The position numbers and the translations under genes are program-made. Below are positions 1-9,700 of a DNA stretch of 64,000 bases, piece after piece. The DNA comes from Saprospiraceae bacterium (lineage in GTDB: Bacteria; Bacteroidota; Bacteroidia; Chitinophagales; Saprospiraceae). The DNA is taken from positions 149,563 through 213,562 of the forward strand of contig JAKVCV010000002.1 in the NCBI GenBank assembly GCA_022448945.1. Direction: 5' to 3'. The notes beneath the pieces were generated by a model. That model ran no database searches. It was not told the origin of the DNA and was given only the letters and a program-made list of their open reading frames with translations. The first letter of the stretch is position 1; each line of letters starts with the position of its first letter.

Positions 1-1
1 T

Positions 2-2758
2 GTTATTACTGTGTTGAGCAGTAATATAAAAGCACAAAATCATCAAATTGGTTCGGGTACAGCTACTACTAGTTCAAATGAGGCATCACCTGTAAATATT
101 TGGTATCGTCGTACGACTTGTCAGATTGTATATACGGCTTCAGAATTAAATAGTGCCGGAATACAAGGAGCATCTGTTATAAATGCATCTGGATGGTATA
201 TGTCTAATATACCTATATATGCTCTGCCGTATTATACAATTAAAATTAAGCATACTACAGCAATAGATGTATCTTCGCCATTATCTTCAAACAATTGGAC
301 TACGGTAGTAAATCCTTTTGCTTATACTCCGTCTACTCTAGGCTATGATATGATTAACTATGATACTCCTTTTCAATGGAATGGAGTAGATAATATAGCA
401 ATGGAAATTTGCTGGTCTCAGGTTTCGCCTACATATCATGCTAGTGGTCAGTGCAGATACTATCCGCAGTTAAATGGATTTCGATATTCTCGTACTGATG
501 CTCCTGGAACATCATGTGGTTCTGTGCCATCAATAGTTTCTGGATTTAAACCTCAGATTCAGTTTCAATCTAATTCATTAAATAATCCATGTCTGTTGTT
601 TTCTCAAAGTTCACCAGTAACAACAAATACACAAGTTTGTGCAGGAGATATTGCGACCCTTTCAGCAACAACAAATCATAATGGAGTTTTAAAATGGTAT
701 GATGCTCCTGTTGGGGGAAATTTAATATTTACAGGATCAACTTTTATTCACAGCCCCAATCAACCAACTAGTTATTGGGTTGAAGAGACTTTAGGAACAT
801 GTATTAGTAACAGATCAAAGGTAGATGTAGCCATTAAAACTATACTTCCGCCACCAATTACAATTGATGATGCAACTTGTACAAATAGCATTATGACTCT
901 TTCTGCTTCTTCTTCTTCAGGTGCTTCTTCTTCAGTTTTCAATTGGTATGATGCTGCAATAAATGGAAATCTTATACACACAGGTTCATCATATAGTGTG
1001 CTTCCTTTTTCAGATAGTACATTTTGGGTAGAAGAGATTGAAAGCATTTCTACGGCTAATATGCTTGATCACGGTAATGATGTGAGCTTTTATTCTGGAA
1101 GATCAAGAGGATATTTTTTTATTGCACCAACTTCTTTTACAATTACTGGACTCAGGGTTCCTACCGATCAGTCCATAGGCAATCAATCAGTTGAAGTTGT
1201 TCGTTTTAGCTCAACACCTCCAAATTATCCTGTGAATACTAATAATTTTGTTTCTTTATTTCGCGCTACTGATATAGTTGGCGCATCAGTAATTCCATGT
1301 AATATTACTGTCAACAATGGTGACAAAATTGCAATAATTGGGTCTCGGGGAAACAGTTGTATTAATTCTTATGGATTGGCAAATTATTCTACAACAATTG
1401 CTGGAAGTCCTGTAGTTTTAAAACGGTGTGGGATGCAGGGGAATATTGCTACTACTAGTGCCAGTAATATTTGGAAAGAGGATAATAATCCAATTGGTCG
1501 AATTGAAATGTATTATGATGCTTCTTTTGGATGTACAAGTTCGAGAGTTCCTGTTAATGCTTTTGTTTCACAACCCGATTACGCCCCTGCTGGAAGTACT
1601 ATTTCAGCTAATTTGTCTTGTGTTGTTAATGAAAATGGCGTTGATTGGGAATATTATTATAATAATGCAAACCCTGATAATTTATTATTTGCTATTGCTC
1701 ATGATCCTTACAATTTGGGTAATAACAATTTTGTAGCATCTGTGGATATTTCAACTACTGCAAATCCAAACAATCCTGCAGATTTCAATAACGGAATCTA
1801 TAAGAGTGAGGACTATATAAATCAGAATGCTTATTTTGCATTAGGTCGTTATTGGAATATATCATATACCGGTACTTTAGTTGATCCAGTAAATATTCGG
1901 TTTTATTATAATCCCGATGAACAATTAGCTATTGAAACAGCAGCCAGTTCTTGGGCTGCGGCAAGTTATAATGGGGCTAATAATTTAATTGTTAGCAACC
2001 TGAAATGGATTAAAACGACTAATGCACCATATGTGCCAGCCAATACCTTTAATCAGGGAAATTTGATTGGAGGTAGTGTCTTGAATCCTTATACTATTCA
2101 TAATAATATGACAACTAATTTGGGTGTCAACTATGTTGAGATTAATAATTTAAATGATCTTTCTGGAGGTACTGCAGCAATTCAAGTATATTCAGGTCAA
2201 CTAATGTCAGCCGAATTATATTCTTTTGATGTTCAAAAACTTGATGATCAGAAAGTTCAATTAAATTGGATAACAGAATCGGAAAATCAACTTAGTCATT
2301 TTGAAATCCAAAGGAGTCATGATGGTATTAGTTTTCACAGTATTGGGAATAGAATTGCAGAAGGTAGTACAAGTTTTAAAAGGAGTTATTCCATGTTGGA
2401 CAAGATGCCTCTAAATGGCCCTAATTATTATCGGTTAAAAATGATAAAAGAAGATGGTGAATTAGAGTTTTCCATTATTAGAGTAGTTGTTTTTAGAAAA
2501 GAAAATGTGGATTTAATGGTCTTTCCTAATCCATTTGATAAGGAAATAACTATTCGGTTTGAATCAACTAAAAACGATAATTTGCATCTAAATATGTTTA
2601 ATTCTATAGGACAACAAGTATACGAGAGTGTCTACAGGATAAATAAAGGGAATAACAATTTGGATCTGAATATACAAGGAGATTTGTCCAAGGGGGCATA
2701 TATTATGAGGATTCAGGCTGATAATTACACAACGTTTAAGAAAATAATAAAGCGATAA
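2..2758 (+). CDS. Secreted T9SS cargo protein with CHU_C-type Ig-like domains, 5' end missing
   Basis: The reading frame is open to the left edge: codons before the GTG at 11 encode V-I-T and run into LSSNIKAQ, which looks like the end of a signal peptide, so the real start lies outside the window. Counting from the GTG, two Ig_7-type (CHU_C-associated) domains sit at about 200-277 and 282-345; both have an NWYDA or KWYDA strand and end in a SxWVEE strand. A fibronectin-like segment at about 736-830 contains QLNWITESENQLSHFEIQRS. Residues 833-915 form a type-A T9SS sorting domain (VFPNPF near the start, KGAYIMRI and a basic KKIIKR end). The protein is exported by Sec, then by T9SS, and probably attached to the surface. 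No catalytic domain is recognised in the middle. Its actual function is unknown; secretion is well supported. Confidence 0.85.
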   Translation, partial: VITVLSSNIKAQNHQIGSGTATTSSNEASPVNIWYRRTTCQIVYTASELNSAGIQGASVINASGWYMSNIPIYALPYYTIKIKHTTAIDVSSPLSSNNWTTVVNPFAYTPSTLGYDMINYDTPFQWNGVDNIAMEICWSQVSPTYHASGQCRYYPQLNGFRYSRTDAPGTSCGSVPSIVSGFKPQIQFQSNSLNNPCLLFSQSSPVTTNTQVCAGDIATLSATTNHNGVLKWYDAPVGGNLIFTGSTFIHSPNQPTSYWVEETLGTCISNRSKVDVAIKTILPPPITIDDATCTNSIMTLSASSSSGASSSVFNWYDAAINGNLIHTGSSYSVLPFSDSTFWVEEIESISTANMLDHGNDVSFYSGRSRGYFFIAPTSFTITGLRVPTDQSIGNQSVEVVRFSSTPPNYPVNTNNFVSLFRATDIVGASVIPCNITVNNGDKIAIIGSRGNSCINSYGLANYSTTIAGSPVVLKRCGMQGNIATTSASNIWKEDNNPIGRIEMYYDASFGCTSSRVPVNAFVSQPDYAPAGSTISANLSCVVNENGVDWEYYYNNANPDNLLFAIAHDPYNLGNNNFVASVDISTTANPNNPADFNNGIYKSEDYINQNAYFALGRYWNISYTGTLVDPVNIRFYYNPDEQLAIETAASSWAAASYNGANNLIVSNLKWIKTTNAPYVPANTFNQGNLIGGSVLNPYTIHNNMTTNLGVNYVEINNLNDLSGGTAAIQVYSGQLMSAELYSFDVQKLDDQKVQLNWITESENQLSHFEIQRSHDGISFHSIGNRIAEGSTSFKRSYSMLDKMPLNGPNYYRLKMIKEDGELEFSIIRVVVFRKENVDLMVFPNPFDKEITIRFESTKNDNLHLNMFNSIGQQVYESVYRINKGNNNLDLNIQGDLSKGAYIMRIQADNYTTFKKIIKR

Positions 2759-2855
2759 TTCTTGTATAATACAAAGTAAACGCACTATGCAAAAAAATCT
2801 GAAGAATTGATTATTTTACCCATTTATAGTTTTAACAATCAGAATAACACATCTG

Positions 2856-2888
2856 ATTGATAATTGTTATTTTTCTATTGTAGATTTA
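2856..2888 (+). promoter_or_regulatory. Putative Bacteroidota sigma-A promoter for the amidase gene
   Basis: A TTG at 2857-2859 is followed after 21 bases by TAGATTTA at 2881-2888, a 7/8 match to the Bacteroidota -7 element TAnnTTTG. Transcription would start near 2895, giving a leader of roughly 28 bases before the ATG at 2923. A second, poorer element (TATCTTGC at 2906) lies too close to the ATG to be the main one. Confidence 0.4.
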
Positions 2889-2922
2889 AAATAAAGTTTT
2901 TAGGTATTTCGTATCTTGCAAT

Positions 2923-4341
2923 ATGAAAAAAATAAAAAATAACATAAATGCTTTTGATATTGGGATATTAGGAAAAATGGATGCTACAGAAATTGCTACC
3001 CAAATTCAAAAAAAAAATATTAGCGTTAAAGAGGTTATAGAATGTGTAATTGAAAGAGCTCAAAAAGTAAATCCATCGATTAATGCAATTGTTAATGAAC
3101 GTTATGATTTAGCATTGGAGGAATCAAGTTTAAAAACTAATGGTTGTTTTGCCGGTGTTCCTACATATATCAAAGATTTGAATGATGTTAAGGGACTTCC
3201 AACCCTTCATGGTTCGAATAGTATAGCACATAAACCAGTTTCTAAAAATGAAAAAATTACGCAACAAATTTTATCAACTGGCTGTGTAATTCTTGGTAAA
3301 TCTACAACTTCTGAATTCGGTTTGTTACCAGCAACAGAAACATTAAGGCATGGAGCTACTAAGAACCCATTAAATCTTAAACATTCAACTGGTGGATCTT
3401 CAGGAGGGGCAGCTGCTTTAGTAGCTTCTGGTATAGTTCCTTTTGCTCATGGTTCTGATGGTGGTGGCTCTATTCGGATTCCTTCTTCCTGTTGCGGACT
3501 TGTTGGATTAAAACCGAGTAAAGGACGGGATATAGAGTCTCCTGCAAGTATGCTACCAATAGACATTGTCTGTCAGGGCGTTTTAACTAGAACAGTCCGC
3601 GATACTGCTAATTATTTTGCGCAAGTCGAAAAATATTATTCGCCAAGTCATATCCCCTCGATTGGACAAGTTAGCAATCCCATCAAGGATAGACTTAAGA
3701 TTGCAATGTTTTCAGTAAATCCTTCAGGTATTGAGAGTCATCCTGATGTTGTAAACGCTGTTGTTTCTGCTGGGGAATATTGCCAAAGTCTTGGACACTT
3801 TGTTGAATTAGTTCCATGCCCATTTACACAAGAAATAAAAATAGACTTTTTGGCATATTGGTCTTTTATTACTTATTTGGTAAGGAAATTTGGTAAATTA
3901 ACTTTTGGATTGGGGTTTAAAAAACATGAGCTTGAAACGTTTACTACACAGATGGCAAAAGTATACCCTAAAATGATTTTTAATACACCTGGAATAATAA
4001 AACGGTTAAAACAATTTTCAATTTATTATGCAAGTTTCTTCGATAAATATGATGTAGTTCTTAATCCTGTATTGTCCCATTCACCCCCCGAAATTGGTTA
4101 TTTTTCCGCAGAAAATAACTTTTTTTCTACCATAGAAAAACTGAGTAGATATGTAAATTTTACCCCTTTTCAAAATATTACAGGAGCACCATCTATATCT
4201 TTACCAATGGGTAAATGTTCAAAAGGGTTGCCTATTGGCATTCAGTTTTCTACTGCATTAGGTGAAGATAGGAAATTACTTGAATTAGCTTTTGAAATAG
4301 AGCAAAGTGGTGGTTTTGTCAATTGGTTTGGAGATAAATGA
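2923..4341 (+). CDS. Amidase signature (AS) family hydrolase
   Basis: 472 residues, the normal size for the amidase-signature family, which cleaves amide bonds through a Ser-cisSer-Lys triad. The triad is visible: Lys84 in TYIKDLNDVKG, cis-Ser159 in TGGSSGG and nucleophile Ser183 in DGGGSIRIPSS. The 24-residue spacing between the two serines is the one seen in fatty acid amide hydrolase. It is unlikely to be GatA of the tRNA amidotransferase, because no gatB or gatC is adjacent and the C-terminal half differs from GatA; it looks closer to stand-alone amidases of the 6-aminohexanoate-cyclic-dimer or acylamidase type. There is no signal peptide, so it is cytoplasmic. The substrate cannot be told from sequence. 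The ATG is preceded by a credible promoter. Confidence 0.88.
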   Translation: MKKIKNNINAFDIGILGKMDATEIATQIQKKNISVKEVIECVIERAQKVNPSINAIVNERYDLALEESSLKTNGCFAGVPTYIKDLNDVKGLPTLHGSNSIAHKPVSKNEKITQQILSTGCVILGKSTTSEFGLLPATETLRHGATKNPLNLKHSTGGSSGGAAALVASGIVPFAHGSDGGGSIRIPSSCCGLVGLKPSKGRDIESPASMLPIDIVCQGVLTRTVRDTANYFAQVEKYYSPSHIPSIGQVSNPIKDRLKIAMFSVNPSGIESHPDVVNAVVSAGEYCQSLGHFVELVPCPFTQEIKIDFLAYWSFITYLVRKFGKLTFGLGFKKHELETFTTQMAKVYPKMIFNTPGIIKRLKQFSIYYASFFDKYDVVLNPVLSHSPPEIGYFSAENNFFSTIEKLSRYVNFTPFQNITGAPSISLPMGKCSKGLPIGIQFSTALGEDRKLLELAFEIEQSGGFVNWFGDK

Positions 4342-4411
4342 TGGTTTAAAATCTATTTTAATTATTTCTTAAAATAACTAGATTTTCTAAAGTTGTTTTA
4401 GGAGAACTTTT

Positions 4412-5071
4412 TTATAAGTGCTTCAGTATTCCTTTGTCAAAAGGTGACCATAAAGCAGTTTTTATTTTGGCTTTTTTTAAAGCCTGATTAACCCAAACAT
4501 TACAAGTGTAAAAGCATGTGTAATTTCCGTTAGCTTGATAAAAAAAGTCGTTTTCAGTATATCCTGCATTTTTCAGAATTTGGATTTTATTTTGGCTATC
4601 TTGAGCAAAGGAAGTTATAATGAAGTTATTTAAACTATTTAGTTGATTTTTACAGAGCTTAATGGTTTTCCATTCCGGACTTATATTTTCATAATAAGTA
4701 ACATGCATTACTGTCGCACTGGGCAAAAATGCAGCTATTAATGCAGTGCTGACTTTTAATTCAGCCCAACTAGGTGTATCAAGATAAAAACCTTTGTCAC
4801 CCCAGCCAATTGCTATATAATCCATCCCTTCTACTATTTCAAATTGGGTTAATAAAGTAGGAGCCAAATGGTCTTTAAACAAAATTAAATCCATGTGAAC
4901 ACCATTACTTGAGGCATAAATAGTAAAAGGATTTACACATTCTACTTTAGGCGGGTTTGTAGTAAATGTAGATAACAACCTTGCTAATAACAAGTAAAAG
5001 AGAACAAAAAGGAAGAAAAGTGCTATAGAAACTATACAAAACAGCGTTAATTTCCAAAGGATGATTTCCAT
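4412..5071 (-). CDS. DUF2459 / TIGR02117-family membrane-anchored protein
   Basis: 219 residues with one strong N-terminal membrane segment (about 6-32) followed by a soluble domain. Family landmarks visible are IYASSNGVHMDLIL, IGWGDKGFYLDTPSWAEL, the C-terminal NVWVNQALKKAKIKTALW and a final SPFDKGILKHL. These match the conserved pattern of the DUF2459 family (TIGR02117), known mainly from proteins near urease genes in other phyla. No urease gene is present here. The conserved Asn, His and Cys residues (NGxHxD; CxxxCNxW) are compatible with a papain-like or NlpC-like fold, but this is inference. It is transcribed convergently with the amidase. Function unknown. Confidence 0.8.
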   Translation of the reverse strand: MEIILWKLTLFCIVSIALFFLFVLFYLLLARLLSTFTTNPPKVECVNPFTIYASSNGVHMDLILFKDHLAPTLLTQFEIVEGMDYIAIGWGDKGFYLDTPSWAELKVSTALIAAFLPSATVMHVTYYENISPEWKTIKLCKNQLNSLNNFIITSFAQDSQNKIQILKNAGYTENDFFYQANGNYTCFYTCNVWVNQALKKAKIKTALWSPFDKGILKHL

Positions 5072-5488
5072 TCGATAATTTCTTTGTAAAGTAATATAAT
5101 AACCAAGTTCAGATGACGTATCTTAATATACAATTGTAATCTTATTTAATACAAAAGATTAAACATTTCAATTTCAAACACACCAAATATAATCGTTTTA
5201 TTCGTATTTTAAGCAGCGAATTTTATTGCATTTACGTTTTCTTATATACAAAACAGCTATTTTTTTACCAACAGAGTTCGGAATTAAATTAGTGTAATTT
5301 TTGATTTATTCATATTCTTTGGATTAATACAAAACTTAACCTACATACAATAGAGCTGATTTATGATATAAAATTTTACACAGTTATTATTGATTTATAA
5401 TATCTAATAGTAGGATGAACGGACAAAACTTTGTAGTTTTGTTTGTATATTAACCTAGTAATTTACTCATATATCAAAACAGTTATTA
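5072..5488. other. Divergent intergenic region upstream of porV2
   Basis: 417 AT-rich bases separate the divergently transcribed DUF2459 gene and porV2. The only signal I can support is a -7-like element for the plus strand (listed separately). I see no RNA gene, hairpin terminator or repeat. Confidence 0.6.
5434..5441 (+). promoter_or_regulatory. Putative -7 element for porV2-porU2
   Basis: TAGTTTTG fits TAnnTTTG exactly and would start transcription near 5449, 40 bases before the porV2 ATG. No TTTG occurs at the expected 19-21 base distance upstream, so only half of the promoter is supported. Confidence 0.35.
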
Positions 5489-6634
5489 ATGTTAAGGTAT
5501 TCATTATTTACAACTATAATGTTTGTAGCTACCTATTGTCTTCAAGCCCAAAAATACAGTAATGAATTTTTATCGATAGGAGTTGGTGCTCGTGCTCAAT
5601 CAATGGCAGGCGCTCAATTAGCAAGTGTTAGTGATGCTACATCTGGATTTTGGAATCCTGCTGGTCTTGTAGGTGTAGATACAGATCTACAATTAGCAGC
5701 AATGCATAATGAATGGTTTGCAAGTATTGGACGTTATGATTATATAGGACTTGCTGCACCTATAGCAAATAAATCTCGATATCTTGGGTTTACCTTTATA
5801 CGTTTTGGTGTGGATAATATTCCGAATACATTGTCTTTGTATGAAAAAGATGGAACGGTTAACTATAACAATATCACGACTTTTAATGCAGCAGATTATG
5901 CTTTTATGTTACATTATGCACAAAGTTTTGATTCTTTGGGGTTGTCATTTGGAGTTACTCCTAAAGTAGTCCATAGGAAAGTAGGGCCATTTGCTACATC
6001 TTGGGGTTTTGGGATTGATATTGGAGCACAATATACTAGAGGTGATTGGCAATTTGGTTTGATGCTTAAAGATATTTCTACGACTTTTAATGCTTGGACT
6101 TTTAACTTTACTGAGGAGGAAAAAGAAACATTGGAATTGACAAACAATGAAGTTCCGATTAAATCAATGGAAATTACCAACCCCACTATTGGTTTGGGCG
6201 TTGCTTATAGTAAAGACTTTAAAATCGGCACACCTAAAGAAGGTAAAAAACAAAAGTATTTTGGATTACTTGCGGAACTAAATATCAATATGACTACAGA
6301 TGGCAGGAGAAATACGTTGATTTCTGCTGATCCCATAAGTTTTGATCCTGTGTTGGGCATTGAGTTGCATTATGAAAACATGGTTTTTTTACGTGGAGGC
6401 ATTAATAATATACAACAGTTCAAAAACATTAATGACAATTTGAAATGGGCAGTACAGCCTAATTTTGGAGTGGGTTTTCGTATTTATAAGTTTTATGTAG
6501 ATTATGCAATTGGATTGAATGCAGGAGGTGCAATTATTGATAATATCCAAGGTGCTATTCTTTCACATATTGTCTCTGTAAAAATTGATATTAATTACCA
6601 ATTCCTCAAAAATGCAATGAAAGACGAGGACTGA
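5489..6634 (+). CDS. porV2: PorV2-like T9SS outer membrane protein (PorV/PorQ family)
   Basis: 381 residues with a signal peptide (cleavage after about residue 20, ...YCLQAQ-KYS) and the PorV/PorQ signature FLSIGVGARAQSMAGAQLAS followed by TSGFWNPAGL. The rest alternates amphipathic strands typical of a 14-stranded FadL-like barrel. PorV-type proteins shuttle T9SS cargo from the translocon to the attachment complex and work with the sortase PorU. The N-terminus is unlike classical PorV (which has a HWNPAKY motif) and more like the paralogue that database models call PorV2. The next gene, 83 bases downstream on the same strand, is a C25-family PorU2-like protein, the usual partner. Family membership is secure; the sub-assignment to PorV2 rests on motif and context. 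Confidence 0.85.
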   Translation: MLRYSLFTTIMFVATYCLQAQKYSNEFLSIGVGARAQSMAGAQLASVSDATSGFWNPAGLVGVDTDLQLAAMHNEWFASIGRYDYIGLAAPIANKSRYLGFTFIRFGVDNIPNTLSLYEKDGTVNYNNITTFNAADYAFMLHYAQSFDSLGLSFGVTPKVVHRKVGPFATSWGFGIDIGAQYTRGDWQFGLMLKDISTTFNAWTFNFTEEEKETLELTNNEVPIKSMEITNPTIGLGVAYSKDFKIGTPKEGKKQKYFGLLAELNINMTTDGRRNTLISADPISFDPVLGIELHYENMVFLRGGINNIQQFKNINDNLKWAVQPNFGVGFRIYKFYVDYAIGLNAGGAIIDNIQGAILSHIVSVKIDINYQFLKNAMKDED

Positions 6635-6717
6635 ATTTGATTAACCTGTATTTTCTATGCAGTTTAATGATTCTATATAGCTACGTACTTAGCTTTTTTT
6701 GAATAATAAATAATATT

Positions 6718-9700
6718 ATGAAAAGAGCAATTATTTATTTGATTGTATTATTTTTTATAAATGGATTTTTCTCTACTCTTTTCGGACAAGGTCATGATGG
6801 TAAGTTCGGAAACGAATGGATAGATTATACTCCAGGTAAGCAATATTATAAAATAAAAATCTTTCAGGATGGAATGTATCGTGTTAGCTCTGCTGTTTTG
6901 CAGCAAGCAGGTGCAAATATTAGTGCTATAAATTTAAATGGTATACAGCTCTTCCATGAAGGTAACGAAGTGCCAATACACGTAGAAAGCTCTTCTGGAG
7001 TATTGGACTATGTGCAATTTTATGGAAAAAAGAATACAGGAGCATATGATGTTAATATGTATAATGATCCTGAACATCACTTCAATGAGCATTATAGTCT
7101 GTTTAATGATACCGCAGCTTATTTTTTAACATGGGGTTCAGCACCTTCAAATAAATATTTTACAACCATAGGTGCTAATCTATCTAGTCTGCCACCTAGT
7201 GAACAATATTTTATGCAACGGAAGTCAGTTGTTTTTTACGATACATGGAACAAGGGACTGACACATCACATTCAAACAGAAAATCTTTCCAAATCAATAT
7301 TTGAATATGGAGAAGGCTTTGGCACTTCGTATCTTAAAACAAAGACAGCTTCTTTTGATACAGACCATCCATTTACTAGTGGCCCTGATGCGTTAGCAGA
7401 AGTTAAAGTTTTTACCCCTGGTGTTAATGGACACTCCTTAACTATTAAAATAGGATCTACAACATATGCATCTCATAATTTTACTCAAAAAATTGTTGGA
7501 AAATTTTCTGCAAATATACCTGCAAGTGATATTTTAACTGGAACTACTGATATTACTGCTAGGGGTAATTATAATGCTGTCGATAACTATTATTTTGCCT
7601 ATTTTAATTTAATTTATCCACGAACTTTCGATTTTGACGGTAGTAGTATTTATCCTTTGACAATTGAAGCAAGTCCTAATAGGAAATATTTGATACTTAA
7701 TGATTTTGATCTAACTAATTCTAGTCAGAATAAATACTATTTGTATGATTTGACTAATTCTGTTCGTATTCAATGTTTGTTCGATGGTGCAAATTCAAGA
7801 GTATTAACTGATCTGGACTCATCATCATTTGAAAGAGAGTTAGTTCTAATAAATGAAGGCAATCCAAATAGTTTTTATGATGTAGTCGGTGTTACGCCTG
7901 TTTCATTTCGAAATTTTGATGCATGGCCACTTACAAATTATATTATAGTTACTCACGCATCATTATATAATAATTCTACTGGCGGGGATCCTATTACTGA
8001 TTATATTGCTTATCGACAATCAAATGCAGGGGGCAATCATATAGTCACTGATGTGGATGTGCAGGAATTATATGATCAATTCTCATACGGTATTACATAC
8101 CATCCTCTTGCAATTCGACACTTTGGGCACTATATAAAAACTAAATGGCAGAATCCGGAATATATTTTTCTTATTGGAAAAGGTAGAAATTATTCAAATG
8201 TACGGGGTGTACCTTCTAGTTTATTAGTTCCTACTTTTGGTTATCCACCATCCGATCATGTGTTGATGGGATCTATAAACACGGATGAACCAACTATAGC
8301 TGTAGGTCGCCTTTCAGCATTAAATGGTGATCAGGTAAGTCTTTATCTGAATAAGATAAAAGATATGGAATCAGAACAGGCAGCGGCTCAAACTTTACTC
8401 GATAAAGGTTGGACTAAGAATGTTTTGCATTTGGGAGGAGGGAAAAACAGTAATGAACAAATTATTATTCGCAATCATTTAGATGCGATGAAAACAACAA
8501 TTGAAGCGCCTAGTTTTGGTGGGAATGTACAGTCGTTTTTTAAGTCATCAACTAACCCTATTCAAGTAGTTCAATCTGAGTATTTGGATTCATTAATTAA
8601 TTCGGGGGTATCTATGCTTACTTTTTTTGGCCATTCTTCAGCTAATAGTTTTGACTTTAATCTAGATCATCCTGAAAACTATACTAATTATAAAAAATAT
8701 CCTCTAATTATGGCATTGGGATGCTATGGAGGCACCTTGTTTGAAGCTACACCATTTATAAGTGAAGATTTTATTTTTGAACCTAATGCTGGTGCTGGTG
8801 TTTTTATTGCATCAGGTGGTGCTACAGCTCTTTCCTCACTTAATATATTTGCGCAATATTTTTATCAAAGTATTAGTACACAACACTATAACGAAGGGGC
8901 AGCAAAATCTATAAAACGTTCTATAAATATTATAGAAAACAATTTTTTTTCTAATATAAATCAAATGGCTTGTAACTATATGACTTATCATGGTGATCCG
9001 GCATTTAGATTATCCAATAATTCAGGCCCTGATTATTATATTGATGAAACCTTGGTGAGCCATTCACCAGAAGTTGTTACTGTACAATTAGGTACATTTA
9101 ACTTAGAACTAGATGTATATAATATTGGAAAAGCTATAGACACAGTTTTTAATATAACAGTTGAAAGAATATATCCCGATGGAACTACGGCATTTGTCAC
9201 TTCACAGCAGGTTGATCCAGCTCCTCTCTTCTTATCTAATATAACTATTCCTGTTCCAACTGGGAATGCAACAGCACTTGGAATTAATAAATTTAATATA
9301 TACATAGACTCTGATAATGATGTTGATGAAAGCCCATTGCCTTCGGCTGAAAACAATAATTCTGTTATTGAATATGTAATTCCAATATTGTCCGATGATG
9401 TTGTTCCTGTTCATCCATATGAATTTGCAATTGTTCCACACACACCAGTTGTCCTTCAAGCCTCTACGGGTAATACATTTGCAGTTGTTCAAACATATGT
9501 TATGCAAATTGACACTACTGAGAACTTTGATAGCCCATTAATGAAAGATACTATGATTTCACAAATTGGTGGGCTTTTAGAATGGACTCCATCGATTAAT
9601 TATATGGATAGCGTTGTATATTATTGGCGTGTTAGTCCAGATTCTGTTAGTCCTACATCTGGTTACTACTGGGCCAATAGCTCATTTATTTATCTTGATG

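Noticed and set aside
772..1047. Antisense ORF of 91 residues within the first T9SS gene
   Set aside because: It lies entirely opposite a strongly supported gene; the composition (Glu- and Ser-rich runs) is the mirror of Ser codons in the real frame.
4412..5071. Urease-linked function for the DUF2459 protein
   Set aside because: The family name recalls urease neighbourhoods in other bacteria, but no urease or nickel gene occurs here.
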